Below, piece after piece: positions 55,482-63,846 of a DNA stretch of 64,000 nucleotides. Below the pieces are notes generated by a model. It was not told the origin of the DNA. It worked only from the letters and a program-made list of their open reading frames with translations, and made no database searches. Each line of letters begins with the position of its first letter. The first letter of the stretch is position 1. The stretch is from the NCBI RefSeq assembly GCF_900119165.1, contig NZ_FPJG01000006.1, forward strand, positions 5,766,001-5,830,000. The letters are read 5' to 3'. The position numbers were made by a program, and so were the translations under genes. Source of the DNA: Amycolatopsis australiensis (GTDB lineage Bacteria; Actinomycetota; Actinomycetes; Mycobacteriales; Pseudonocardiaceae).

Positions 55482-56924
55482 TCAGGCCAGGTACTCGGCC
55501 GCCGCGCGGAGGCTGACGTAGGAGCCGCTGAACGTGTCGATCCGCGGGCCGCCGTCGTCGGCCGGGCCGGGCGTCCCGGTCTCCACGCGGATGTAGTCCA
55601 CAGTGGACAATGCGGCGAGCAGGGCCCGCACGCGCGGGTGCCGGTGGGCGTCCCGCGTGACCACGACGACGCTGCGGAACTCTTGCGCCGCTTCCAGAAC
55701 CGCGTCGGCGTCGTCGGGGGTCACGGTCATCGCGCGGGTACCCGGGACGAGCTCGGCCAGGTGCGTGCCGAGGCCCCACGGCATCGGCCCGGCCGCGATG
55801 GTCGGCTCGGTCTGCACGTCGACCACCAGCGGCGGCCCGTCGAGCCGCGGTTCGCCGCGGACACGCAGGGCCTTGCGGGCCGCCTCCAGGCCGAGCCGCC
55901 GGTCGACCGGCCCGGCCTCCGCCGGGGCCGGGTCGGCGCCCAGGGCCGCCGTCCGCGAGGCCGCCTCCTCGAGCCGGCCGAGCGGCAGGTCCCCCGCCGA
56001 CACCGCGGCCACGATCGCCGCCACGCACGCGTCGAGGTGCTCGGCCTCGAACGCCGCGCCGCCGAGGCACAGCGCGTCCGCGCCCGCGGCCAGCGCCCGC
56101 ACGGCCGAGCGGCCGAGGCCGTCGTGCCGCCCATACGCCCCGGACACCGCACCCATCTCCAGCGCGTCGGTGATCACCGCGCCGGTGAAGCCCAGCTCGC
56201 CGCGCAGGACGTCGGTGAGCGCCGTCCGGTTGAGCGTGGCCGGCTCCTCGCCCCACGCCTCGACGACGAGGTGACCCGACATCACCGAGCGCACCCCGGC
56301 CCGGATCGCCGCGGCGAACGGGACGAGCTCGATCTCCCGCAGCTCGGCCACCGTCCGGGGCAGCACCGGCAGGGCGACGTGCGAGTCCTCGGTCGCGGCG
56401 CCGTGCCCCGGGAAGTGCTTGGCACAGGCCGCGACGCCGTACTTCTGCAGCCCGGTGACGTAGGCCGCGACGTGCGGTGACGCCTTCGCCGGGTCGGACC
56501 CGAAGGCCCGGACGCCGATGATCGGGTCCTCGGCCGCCAGGGTCAGGTCCGCGCACGGGGCCAGGTTCACGGTGACCCCGCAGGCGGCCAGCCGTTCACC
56601 GAGCGCGGCGGCGACGGCGGTGGTCAGCTCCGGGTCGCCGGCCGCGCCGAGGGCCAGCGGCCCCGGCACGAACGACCCGGTGTTCACGTCGAGGCGGGTG
56701 ACGTCGCCGCCCTCCTCGTCGATCCCGACGACCACTCCGTCGCGCCCGCCGCGCAGCTGCGCGGTGAGCGCGGCGACCTGCTCGTCGTCGACGACGTTGC
56801 GGCCGAACAGGATCACCCCGCCGAGCCCGCCGTCGATCCGGCGGCGCAGCCAGTCCGGCGCGGTGGTCCCGGCGAACCCGGGCAGGAGGACGGCTTCGGC
56901 GAGCTTCCCGAGGTCCGAAGGCAC
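55482..56924 (-). CDS. GH3 beta-N-acetylhexosaminidase (NagZ/DasD-like)
   Basis: 480 residues, no signal peptide, so cytoplasmic. The NagZ-type loop KHFPGHG (169-175) with DSH (180-182) supplies the unusual His/Asp general acid-base, and the nucleophile is Asp253 in VITDALEM. It releases N-acetylglucosamine from imported chitobiose or cell-wall fragments. Three bases after the permease stop, it is the last gene of the operon, the place of DasD in Streptomyces. Confidence 0.9.
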   Translation of the reverse strand: MPSDLGKLAEAVLLPGFAGTTAPDWLRRRIDGGLGGVILFGRNVVDDEQVAALTAQLRGGRDGVVVGIDEEGGDVTRLDVNTGSFVPGPLALGAAGDPELTTAVAAALGERLAACGVTVNLAPCADLTLAAEDPIIGVRAFGSDPAKASPHVAAYVTGLQKYGVAACAKHFPGHGAATEDSHVALPVLPRTVAELREIELVPFAAAIRAGVRSVMSGHLVVEAWGEEPATLNRTALTDVLRGELGFTGAVITDALEMGAVSGAYGRHDGLGRSAVRALAAGADALCLGGAAFEAEHLDACVAAIVAAVSAGDLPLGRLEEAASRTAALGADPAPAEAGPVDRRLGLEAARKALRVRGEPRLDGPPLVVDVQTEPTIAAGPMPWGLGTHLAELVPGTRAMTVTPDDADAVLEAAQEFRSVVVVTRDAHRHPRVRALLAALSTVDYIRVETGTPGPADDGGPRIDTFSGSYVSLRAAAEYLA

Positions 56925-56927
56925 CGG

Positions 56928-57758
56928 CTACCCCTTCACGGCGCCGGCGGTCGCGCCGGACACCAGCTTGCGTTGCACGAGCAGGAAGAAGATCAGCGCC
57001 GGGACCGCGTAGATGACCGACGCGGCCATGACGCCGCCCCAGTCGGTGGCGAACGCCGTGCGGAACGACGCGAGCCACACCGGCAGGGTCTCCTTCGGCT
57101 TGTCCTGGATGAACACCAGCGCGAACAGGTACTCGTTCCACGCCGTGATGAAGCTGAACACCGACGTGGTGACCAGTCCCGGCCCGAGCAGCGGCAGCGT
57201 CACCCGGCGGAACGCGCCGGTCTGGCTGCAGCCGTCGATCATCGCGGCCTCTTCCAGCTCGTACGGGATCCCGTTGACGAAGCCGTAGAGCATCCAGACC
57301 GTGAACGGCAGCGTGGTCGCGAAGTAGATCAGCAGCAGCGACGGCAGCGTGTTGAGCAGCCCGGCGTCCCGCATCAGCAGGAACAGCGGGATGAACAGCG
57401 CCGACACCGGGGCCAGCTGCGCCACCATGACCAGCACCAGGAAGCCCTTGCGGCCGGTGAAGCGCAGCCGCGACAGCGGGATCGCCGCGAGCGTTCCGGC
57501 GACCAGCGCGCACAGCACCGACCCGACGGTGACGATCAGGCTGTTCATCAGGTAGACCGGGAAGTTGTCCTTGCCCAGCGCGGTGGCGAAGTTGCCGAAC
57601 GAGAACGACGTCGGGATCAGGTCGTACTTCGGCGACAGGATCTCCCCCGGCGTCCGCAGCGACGTGACGAACATCCAGTACGTCGGGAAGAGGATCAGCA
57701 GCGCCACGAGCACGCCGACGACCGACAGCACGATCCGCTGCGGCAGCGACTTCCTCAC
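56928..57758 (-). CDS. Carbohydrate ABC permease 2 (DasC/MalG type)
   Basis: 276 residues, six membrane helices. The EAA loop is visible as ELEEAAMIDGCSQTGAFRRVTLPLLGPG (landmark EEAAMIDG). The GTG at 57758 overlaps the upstream permease stop (GTGA). With its partner it forms the membrane channel for the substrate bound by the lipoprotein at 58738. Confidence 0.9.
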   Translation of the reverse strand: MRKSLPQRIVLSVVGVLVALLILFPTYWMFVTSLRTPGEILSPKYDLIPTSFSFGNFATALGKDNFPVYLMNSLIVTVGSVLCALVAGTLAAIPLSRLRFTGRKGFLVLVMVAQLAPVSALFIPLFLLMRDAGLLNTLPSLLLIYFATTLPFTVWMLYGFVNGIPYELEEAAMIDGCSQTGAFRRVTLPLLGPGLVTTSVFSFITAWNEYLFALVFIQDKPKETLPVWLASFRTAFATDWGGVMAASVIYAVPALIFFLLVQRKLVSGATAGAVKG

Positions 57759-58741
57759 TTGAGACCACCTTCCGGGGTCCGGACCAGCAGCTGGATGTAC
57801 CGGCCGGTGATGAGCGCGAGCACGATCAGCATCAGCGTGGCGATCGCGCCCGCCGCGCCGAAGTGGTTGCCCGCGATGCCCTTGAGGTACAGCACGACGG
57901 CCAGGGTGGTGCTCTCGCCGTCCGGGCCGCCTTCGCGGATCGCCCAGATCTGGGCGAAGGCGTTGAAGTCCCACAACACCGACAGGAAGGTCACCATCGT
58001 CGTGATCGGCCGGATGGCGGGCCAGGTCACCGCGCGGAACGTCTGCCACGGCCCGGCGCCGTCGATGCCGGCCGCCTCGTACTGCTCCCGCGGCACGCCG
58101 ACGATCCCGGCGTAGAGCGAGAACGTCACGAACGGCACCGCCTGCCACACGATGAGCAGCCCGATCACCGTCAGCGTGCTGGCGCCGCTGGAGAACCACG
58201 AGAACCCGATGAAACCGTGGAAGCCCAGCCGGTCGAGGGTCTTGTTGAGGATGCCGTACCGCTCGTCGAAGATCCACTGGAACACCGTGGTCGTCGCGAT
58301 CACCGGGGTCGCCCACGCCAGCACCAGCGTGACCTGGACGAAGATCCGCACGACCGGGCCGAGGTGGCGCATGAGCACCGCCAGCAGGAGGCCGCCGAGG
58401 ATGGTGGCGGCCACGATGGCGGCGGTGAAGACCAGGGTCCGGACGGTGACCGTCCAGAACTCCGGGTCGGCGAGGGTGTTCGTGTAGTTGCCGAGCCCGA
58501 CCCAGACGGTCTTGCCGGAGACCAGCTCGCCGATGTCGAGCTTGCGGAGGCTGATCCCCAGCACCTGGACCAGCGGCCAGGCGAGCAGGACGAGGATGGC
58601 GGCCAGCGCGGGGAGCAGCAGCAGGTACGGGAGGACCCGGTCGCCGAACCGGCCCTTCCGGCGCTGGCGGGCTCCCGGCACCCGCGCCGATGCCGGCGGG
58701 GTCGCCCCCGCCGGCATCGTGATGTTCGCGGTCGCCGTCAT
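57755..58741 (-). CDS. Carbohydrate ABC permease 1 (DasB/MalF type)
   Basis: 328 residues, six membrane helices after a Pro/Arg-rich cytoplasmic N-terminus. EAA loop YEAAGIDGAGPWQTFRAVTWPAI. Overlaps the binding-protein stop by 4 bp. No ATPase gene is present in the operon, as for DasABC, which relies on a shared ATPase (MsiK) encoded elsewhere; that is an inference. Confidence 0.9.
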   Translation of the reverse strand: MTATANITMPAGATPPASARVPGARQRRKGRFGDRVLPYLLLLPALAAILVLLAWPLVQVLGISLRKLDIGELVSGKTVWVGLGNYTNTLADPEFWTVTVRTLVFTAAIVAATILGGLLLAVLMRHLGPVVRIFVQVTLVLAWATPVIATTTVFQWIFDERYGILNKTLDRLGFHGFIGFSWFSSGASTLTVIGLLIVWQAVPFVTFSLYAGIVGVPREQYEAAGIDGAGPWQTFRAVTWPAIRPITTMVTFLSVLWDFNAFAQIWAIREGGPDGESTTLAVVLYLKGIAGNHFGAAGAIATLMLIVLALITGRYIQLLVRTPEGGLK

Positions 58742-60036
58742 CCGCCGATGAGCTTGTCGAGCGCTGCGTTGGCGTCGGCGGTCGCCTGGTCGAGCGTCTT
58801 CTTGCCGGTCAGGTACGCGGTGAGCATGTCCTTGATCGGGTTCTGGCCCGACTCGACATCACCCCACTTCGGGCTGGCCGGGACGGCCTTGCCGTTGGCC
58901 GAGGCCTTGGCCATCACGCTGCCCAGCGGGTCCTTGGCCAGGCCGCTGGTGTCGGTCGACGTGCCGGGCACGACGCCGGCAGCGGCGAGCTGGCCCTGGT
59001 ACTTCGCGCTGGAGAGCAGCTTGATGTACTCCTTCGCCGCGGCCACGTTCTTGCTGTTGGCCGGGATCGCCAGGTTGGAGCCGCCGAGGAAGACCGGGGC
59101 GCTCTGGCCCGCGTTCTTGCTCGGGATGGCGAACGCGGCCGTCTTGCCGGTCAGGCTCGCGTCGGTCTTGGCCGCGGTCGCCAGCTCCCACGGCAGGCCG
59201 ATCATCATGGCCACCTTGCCGGCGCCGTAGACGGTCGCCTGCTGCGGCTTGGCCTCGTCGGCGTCCTTCGGCGCCTTGGTGCCGGAGGCGTCGACCAGCT
59301 GCTTGTAGAACTCCAGGCCGGCCTTGGCCTCGGGCGTGTCGAGGGTCGACTTGAAGCCCTTGCCCGCGGGCTTGGCGATGTCACCGCCGTTGTCCCAGAT
59401 GAACGACAGCAGCGCGTACCAGTTCTGACCGGGCATGTAGAGGGCCTGGAAGTCGGGGTCGGAGCCGAACTTCGCCTTCAGCTTGGTGATGGCGTCCAGC
59501 CACTCGGTGTTCGACGTCGGCGGCTGGGTGATGCCGGCCTGCTCGAACATGTCCTTGCGGTAGATGACCTCGCGGTTGGCCGCGTAGAACGGGACGCCGT
59601 AGGTCTTGCCGTCGTATTCGCCCGAGGCGGCGAGGCCCTTCAGCCACTGCGCGCCGTTGAAGCTGTCCTTGTCACCGGACAGGTCGGTCAGCACGCCCTG
59701 CGAGGCGAACGCCGGCGTCTGCGTGTTGCCCACCTCGATGACGTCCGGCGGGGTGCCGCCGGCGAGCGCGGTGGTCAGCTTCTGCTGGATGCCGTCCCAC
59801 TGCTGGATCTCGTACTTGACCTTGACGCCGGGGTGCGCGGCCTCGAACTCCTTGTTGAGCGCGTCGGTCAGCGTGGTCGGCGCGGACCCGGTCATCAGCC
59901 AGACCGTGACGGTGCCGCTGAGCGGGGCGTTCCCGCTCGACGAGGCCGCGGTGTCCGAGCCGCTGGAGCCCGCGCAGCCTGCGGTCGCGAGCGTGAGTGC
60001 GGCGGCGCCCGCCGCCAGCTTGAGCCAGCGTTTCAC
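58738..60036 (-). CDS. Extracellular carbohydrate-binding lipoprotein (DasA-like)
   Basis: 432 residues, family 1 extracellular solute-binding protein. Lipobox ATAGC (Cys20), Ser/Ala linker, then VTVWLMTGSAPTTLTDALNKEF, NTQTPAFASQGVLTDLS and WDNGGDIAKPAGKGF. DasA binds chitobiose and related N-acetylglucosamine sugars; this ligand is favoured by the GH3 gene and the DasR-like site upstream. The GTG has AAAGGA about 10 nt upstream. Confidence 0.87.
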   Translation of the reverse strand: MKRWLKLAAGAAALTLATAGCAGSSGSDTAASSSGNAPLSGTVTVWLMTGSAPTTLTDALNKEFEAAHPGVKVKYEIQQWDGIQQKLTTALAGGTPPDVIEVGNTQTPAFASQGVLTDLSGDKDSFNGAQWLKGLAASGEYDGKTYGVPFYAANREVIYRKDMFEQAGITQPPTSNTEWLDAITKLKAKFGSDPDFQALYMPGQNWYALLSFIWDNGGDIAKPAGKGFKSTLDTPEAKAGLEFYKQLVDASGTKAPKDADEAKPQQATVYGAGKVAMMIGLPWELATAAKTDASLTGKTAAFAIPSKNAGQSAPVFLGGSNLAIPANSKNVAAAKEYIKLLSSAKYQGQLAAAGVVPGTSTDTSGLAKDPLGSVMAKASANGKAVPASPKWGDVESGQNPIKDMLTAYLTGKKTLDQATADANAALDKLIGG

Positions 60037-60082
60037 TCGATGCCGTCCTTTCCCTGCCCGGCCACCGCGGCCGGGCGCCCCA

Positions 60083-60098
60083 AATGGTGTAGACCAAT
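60083..60098. promoter_or_regulatory. DasR-like (dre) operator
   Basis: AATGGTGTAGACCAAT matches the published dre consensus ACTGGTCTAGACCAGT at 13 of 16 positions. It lies just downstream of the predicted start of transcription of the das-like operon, so binding would block it. Confidence 0.7.
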
Positions 60099-60107
60099 GT
60101 TGGGGTT

Positions 60108-60136
60108 AGAGTGGTACGTACCACAGGCGCTGTCAA
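60108..60136 (-). promoter_or_regulatory. Promoter of the das-like operon with a palindrome in the spacer
   Basis: Leftward TTGACA (60131-60136), 17 nt, CACTCT (60108-60113). The perfect palindrome GTGGTACGTACCAC (60111-60124) fills the spacer, ideal for repression by a second GntR/LacI-type factor or a second, weaker DasR site. Confidence 0.65.
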
Positions 60137-60299
60137 GGCGGTTGCCGGAACGTTGTAAACGCATGCGGGCTGTAGCCGGGCGGTTACGCCGACCGGGCGG
60201 GGTGCGGCAGATGTCGTCCGAATAGGAAGGTGTCCCGGGCGTTTTTCACCGCTGGGGAACCGGAATTCCGCGCGCCCGCGAGCGTGCGGCGCGCCGAAA

Positions 60300-60329
60300 A
60301 CCGCCCCGGGAAAGGCTTCCCGGGGCGGT
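60300..60329 (-). terminator. Terminator of the dehydroshikimate dehydratase gene
   Basis: Perfect 13-bp stem (60300-60312 with 60317-60329), AGGC loop, followed on the minus strand by a short T run. It ends 8 bp from the stop codon. Confidence 0.82.
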
Positions 60330-60337
60330 GAGGGCGA

Positions 60338-62137
60338 TCAGGCGGGCGTTTTCACCGGTGGGACCGCGTGTCGCCGGGCGCGGTGGGCGGCCATCCGCAC
60401 CGGCGCGTTGGCCACGCCGAAGCCGCGGTACCCGCCGATCCGCTGCACCACCTCGAAGAACACCCGCGCCCCGGCCAGCGCGGTGTAGAAGTGCAGGAAC
60501 TCGCCTTCGGCGTCCCGGTCGTAGAGCACCGAACGCTCCCGCAGCGCGGCCAGCCGCGACGGCGGCAGGTCCAGCCGGGCTTCGAGGTCGTCGTAGTAGT
60601 TGCCCGGGATGTCCAGCAGCGGGGCACCCGCCGCCCGCATCGCCGCGGCCGCGGCCAGTGCGTCCGTGCAGGCGAACGCCACGTGCTGCGGTTCGCGGAC
60701 CGCCGGCGCCCATTCGCCGCGGCGCACCACGGCGGCCTCCAGCGTCAGCCGGACCTCCCCCGCCGCCACCGCGCGGCTGCGCAGCAGCCCGAACGGCGCC
60801 GCGAACTCCGTCACCGGCGACGGCGTCAGCCCGAACACCGAGCGGTAGAACAGCGCCGCCTCCTCGAAGTGGTCGAACGGCTGCGTGAGCGCCACGTGAT
60901 CGATTCCGACGATCCCGGCGCCGCCGGCCGTTTCCCCGGTCGGGACGAAGTCGTCGCGCCAGTCGTCGCCGCAGAGGAACACCTGCGTGCCGTCCGGCGC
61001 CGCGACCGACGCCAGGTCCGCTTCGCGCGGGCCGCGCGCCCGCGGCAGGACCGGCGCGCACAGCGCTTCCGCCCGGCGCGCCGAGCGGGCCGGATCGGTA
61101 CTGGCCAGCGCGACCGCGCCGACGGCACCGTGCGCCGCGCCGCCTTCGTTGACCACCACCCGGGCCTCGCCCTGCTCCCACAGCTCGACCGGCTTGGTGC
61201 GGTGCAGGCCGGTGCGCGCGAAGCCGAGCGAAGCCAGCACCCTGCCCGCACCCGGATCGGTCACCACCTCGGCGAACGCGTGCCCGGTCAGCGCCGGCGC
61301 GGCCGGCAGGTCCAGGACGCCGAGCGATTCCTTCAGTGCGAGCAGCGAGCGCATCGCGTCGCGAGCGGCCAGACGCGGGTCGGCCTGGCGGAAGACGTCG
61401 TTGAAGACCTCCAGCGACAGCGGCCCGCGGTAGCCCGCGGCGAGCACGTGGCCGGTGAACGCCGTCAGGTCGAACTCGCCCTGGCCGGGGAAGAGCCGGT
61501 GGTGGCGGCTCCACGGCAGGACGTCCATCGGCAGCTTCGGCGCGTCGGCCAGCTGCAGGAAGAAGATCTTGTCCCCGGGGATCGCGCGGATCGGCGCCGG
61601 GTCGTGGCCCTTCGACAGGATGTGGAAGCTGTCCAGGCACACGCCGAGCGCGGGATGCGCGGCCCGGCGGACGATGCGCCACGCGTGTTCGTAGCCGCTC
61701 ACGTGCCGCCCCCAGGCGAGCGCTTCGTAGGCGACCCGCATCCCGCGCTGCTGCGCGAGATCGGCCATGGCGCGCAGCTGTTCGGCGGCCAGCTCGTCGT
61801 CGTCGATCGCGTCCGGCGAGACCGACGAGCAGACCAGCACGGTGTCCGTGCCCAGTTCGGCCATGACGTCGAACTTGTGCCGGGCCCGGCGCAGGTTGGC
61901 CGCGTGGACGTCCGGCGGCACCGCCTCGAAGTCGCGGAACGGCTGGTAGAGGTCGATCGACAGGCCGAGATCGGCACAGCGGCGGCGGATTTCCGCCGGG
62001 CTCGACGGCGAGACGACCAGGTCGTTCTCGAACAGCTCGACGCCGTCGAACCCGGCCGCGGCGGCCGCGGCGAGCTTGTCTTCGAGAGTGCCGGAAAGGC
62101 AGACGGTGGCGATCGCGGTACGCGGTTCAGGCGGCAC
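60338..62137 (-). CDS. quiC: 3-Dehydroshikimate dehydratase, TIM-barrel/VOC fusion
   Basis: 599 residues. The N-terminal AP-endonuclease-type TIM barrel (1-270; FDGVELFENDLV, VCLDSFHILS, FLQLADAPKL, SLEVFND) carries the dehydratase site; the C-terminal part (about 420-599) is an HPPD-like VOC domain with metal ligands in GIDHVAL, PQHVAFA and VFFEVVQ. It converts 3-dehydroshikimate to protocatechuate. The GTG at 62137 overlaps aroE by 11 bp with GGGGAGG upstream. Whether the VOC half still has activity is unknown. Confidence 0.9.
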   Translation of the reverse strand: MPPEPRTAIATVCLSGTLEDKLAAAAAAGFDGVELFENDLVVSPSSPAEIRRRCADLGLSIDLYQPFRDFEAVPPDVHAANLRRARHKFDVMAELGTDTVLVCSSVSPDAIDDDELAAEQLRAMADLAQQRGMRVAYEALAWGRHVSGYEHAWRIVRRAAHPALGVCLDSFHILSKGHDPAPIRAIPGDKIFFLQLADAPKLPMDVLPWSRHHRLFPGQGEFDLTAFTGHVLAAGYRGPLSLEVFNDVFRQADPRLAARDAMRSLLALKESLGVLDLPAAPALTGHAFAEVVTDPGAGRVLASLGFARTGLHRTKPVELWEQGEARVVVNEGGAAHGAVGAVALASTDPARSARRAEALCAPVLPRARGPREADLASVAAPDGTQVFLCGDDWRDDFVPTGETAGGAGIVGIDHVALTQPFDHFEEAALFYRSVFGLTPSPVTEFAAPFGLLRSRAVAAGEVRLTLEAAVVRRGEWAPAVREPQHVAFACTDALAAAAAMRAAGAPLLDIPGNYYDDLEARLDLPPSRLAALRERSVLYDRDAEGEFLHFYTALAGARVFFEVVQRIGGYRGFGVANAPVRMAAHRARRHAVPPVKTPA

Positions 62138-62975
62138 GGGCGGCCTCCCCGCCGAGGGTGCCGAAGTGCCGCAGCATCCGCGCCGGATCCGGGTCGGCGC
62201 CGGTGAACAGCCGGAACGACTCGGCGGCCTGCAGCACGACCATGCCGCCGCCGTCCAGCACCCGGCAGCCACGGGCGCGGGCGGCGGCCAGCAGCGCGGT
62301 CTCCAGCGGCCGGTAGACGATGTCGGCCACCCACAGCCGCGGGTGCAGCAGCTCCGCGGGCACCGGTGAACCGGGGTGGGCGGCCATCCCGGTCGGGGTG
62401 GCGTGGACCAGGCCGTCGGCGTGCGCGATGACGTCCAGGCCGCCGGTTTCCGCGCGGGCCGCGCCGAACCGCGTCCGCAGCGCTTCGACGAGCTTCGCGC
62501 TTCGCGTGCGGTCGACGTCGTGGACGGTCAGCCTGCCGGTGCCGAGCGACAGCAGCGCATGCGCGACGGCCGCGCCCGCTCCCCCGGCGCCGAGCAGGAC
62601 GACTTCCTCCATCCGGACGTCCGGCAGGCCGCGGGTGAGGCTGCGGGCGAAGCCGGTGGCGTCGGTGTTGTGCCCGATCGCCCGGCCATCCCGGAAGACG
62701 ACGGTGTTGACCGCGCCGAGCGCGGCGGCTTCGGGCGCCAGCTCGTCGAGGTGCGGCAGCACGGCCTGCTTGGCCGGGTGGGTGACGTTGAGCCCGTCGA
62801 AGCCGGCGAGCCGGGCGGCGGCCAGCACGTCCGCGACCGGGCGGCGCAGCACGTCGAGGTCCAGCAGGCGGTAGACGTAGCGCAGGCCGAGCTCGTCGGC
62901 CTCCCGCTCGTGCAGGGCCGGGCTGGCCGACGGCCCGATGCCCGAGCCGACGAGTCCGATCAGGTAGCTGGTCAC
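62127..62975 (-). CDS. aroE: Shikimate/quinate dehydrogenase
   Basis: 282 residues. Substrate motif LNVTHPAKQ with the catalytic Lys, HNTDATGF with the Asp, and NADP loop LLGAGGAGAAVAHAL. Interconverts shikimate and 3-dehydroshikimate; the neighbouring dehydratase points to a catabolic role, feeding protocatechuate. Quinate activity is possible. The GTG has GGAGG 8 nt upstream. Confidence 0.9.
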   Translation of the reverse strand: MTSYLIGLVGSGIGPSASPALHEREADELGLRYVYRLLDLDVLRRPVADVLAAARLAGFDGLNVTHPAKQAVLPHLDELAPEAAALGAVNTVVFRDGRAIGHNTDATGFARSLTRGLPDVRMEEVVLLGAGGAGAAVAHALLSLGTGRLTVHDVDRTRSAKLVEALRTRFGAARAETGGLDVIAHADGLVHATPTGMAAHPGSPVPAELLHPRLWVADIVYRPLETALLAAARARGCRVLDGGGMVVLQAAESFRLFTGADPDPARMLRHFGTLGGEAARAA

Positions 62976-62992
62976 GCCGCGTCCTCCGGATT

Positions 62993-63007
62993 AATGTACG
63001 AACTAGT
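62993..63007. promoter_or_regulatory. TetR operator 1 (aroE side)
   Basis: Read leftward, ACTAGTTCGTACATT matches the site at 63780-63794 in 13 of 15 bases. It lies in the imperfect palindrome 62995-63014 and includes TACATT, a possible aroE -10. Confidence 0.6.
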
Positions 63008-63051
63008 ACGTTCACGTTAGCGCGGCTGCCGCCCCGGCGGAAGGGCTGGGC

Positions 63052-63057
63052 TAGAGT
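63052..63057 (+). promoter_or_regulatory. Possible -10 of the TetR gene
   Basis: TAGAGT fits TAnnnT, 31 bp before the GTG. No clear -35 was found at 17 nt. Confidence 0.35.
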
Positions 63058-63088
63058 GAGGCGGTCGACCAGCAGCGGAGGGAGCCCG

Positions 63089-63730
63089 GTGGCCGCACCA
63101 TCGCCGGAGGCCGAGCGCCTGCGCGACAAGGAACGCACCCGCGCCGACATCCTCGCCGTGGCCACGCGGGAATTCGCGGACAAGGGCTACACCGGCGCCC
63201 GCGTCGACGAGATCGCCGCCCGCACGAGCACCACCAAGCGGATGATCTACTACTACTTCGGCGGCAAGGAACAGCTGTACATCGCCGTGCTGGAGCAGGC
63301 GTACTCCGCGATCCGCGCCCTGGAGCGGCAGCTCGACGTCGAGCACCTCGAGCCGGAGGACGCGCTGCGGCGGCTGGCCGCGCTGACGTTCGACCACCAC
63401 GAAGCGAACCCCGACTTCATCCGGCTCGTGAGCATCGAGAACATCCACCGCGCGGAGCACCTGCAGCAGTCGGCGATCCTGGCCGGGCTGGCCGACCCGG
63501 CACTGGGCGGGCTCGCCCGCATCCTGGAGCGCGGACACGCGGCCGGCCGGTTCCGCGCCGGCGTCGACCCGCTCGACATCCACATGGTGATCAGCTCGTT
63601 CTGCGTCTTCCGGCTGGCGAACCGCCACACGTTCCAGGCGATCTTCGGCCGCGACCTGCTGGACCCGGACCGGCGCGAGCACTACCGCACGATGCTCGGC
63701 GACCTGGTGATCGACTACCTGACGGCCTGA
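63089..63730 (+). CDS. TetR-family regulator of shikimate catabolism
   Basis: 213 residues. TetR_N HTH about 18-62 (RADILAVATREFADKGYTGARVDEIAARTSTTKRMIYYYFGGKEQLY, landmarks FADKGYTGARVDEIA and MIYYYF), then a helical ligand-binding domain. GGAGG supports the GTG. It faces the aroE-dehydratase operon and precedes the transporter; shared operator-like sites flank it on both sides. The effector is inferred to be shikimate, quinate or protocatechuate. Confidence 0.88.
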   Translation: MAAPSPEAERLRDKERTRADILAVATREFADKGYTGARVDEIAARTSTTKRMIYYYFGGKEQLYIAVLEQAYSAIRALERQLDVEHLEPEDALRRLAALTFDHHEANPDFIRLVSIENIHRAEHLQQSAILAGLADPALGGLARILERGHAAGRFRAGVDPLDIHMVISSFCVFRLANRHTFQAIFGRDLLDPDRREHYRTMLGDLVIDYLTA

Positions 63731-63740
63731 AATCCGCCTC

Positions 63741-63769
63741 TTGACACCCGGGCTCCGGTCTCGCAGTCT
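63741..63769 (+). promoter_or_regulatory. Promoter of the MHS transporter gene
   Basis: TTGACA (63741-63746), 17 nt, CAGTCT (63764-63769). Operator 2 follows at 63780. Confidence 0.5.
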
Positions 63770-63779
63770 CTATTAACTA

Positions 63780-63794
63780 ACTAGACCGTACATT
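63780..63794. promoter_or_regulatory. TetR operator 2 (transporter side)
   Basis: ACTAGACCGTACATT shares 13 of 15 bases with the leftward-read site at 62993-63007, and lies just after the predicted start point of the transporter. Confidence 0.6.
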
Positions 63795-63846
63795 GCTTCC
63801 CCGCCGACTCTGAGCAACGAAGCACGGACGTCAGGAGCTCATCCCC

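Larger units (their letters stand above)
60037..60337. other. Divergence-free control region between das-like operon and the shikimate genes
   Basis: 301 bases holding the das-like promoter, its two palindromes and, at 60300-60329, the terminator of the dehydratase gene. No coding frame is supported. Confidence 0.6.
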
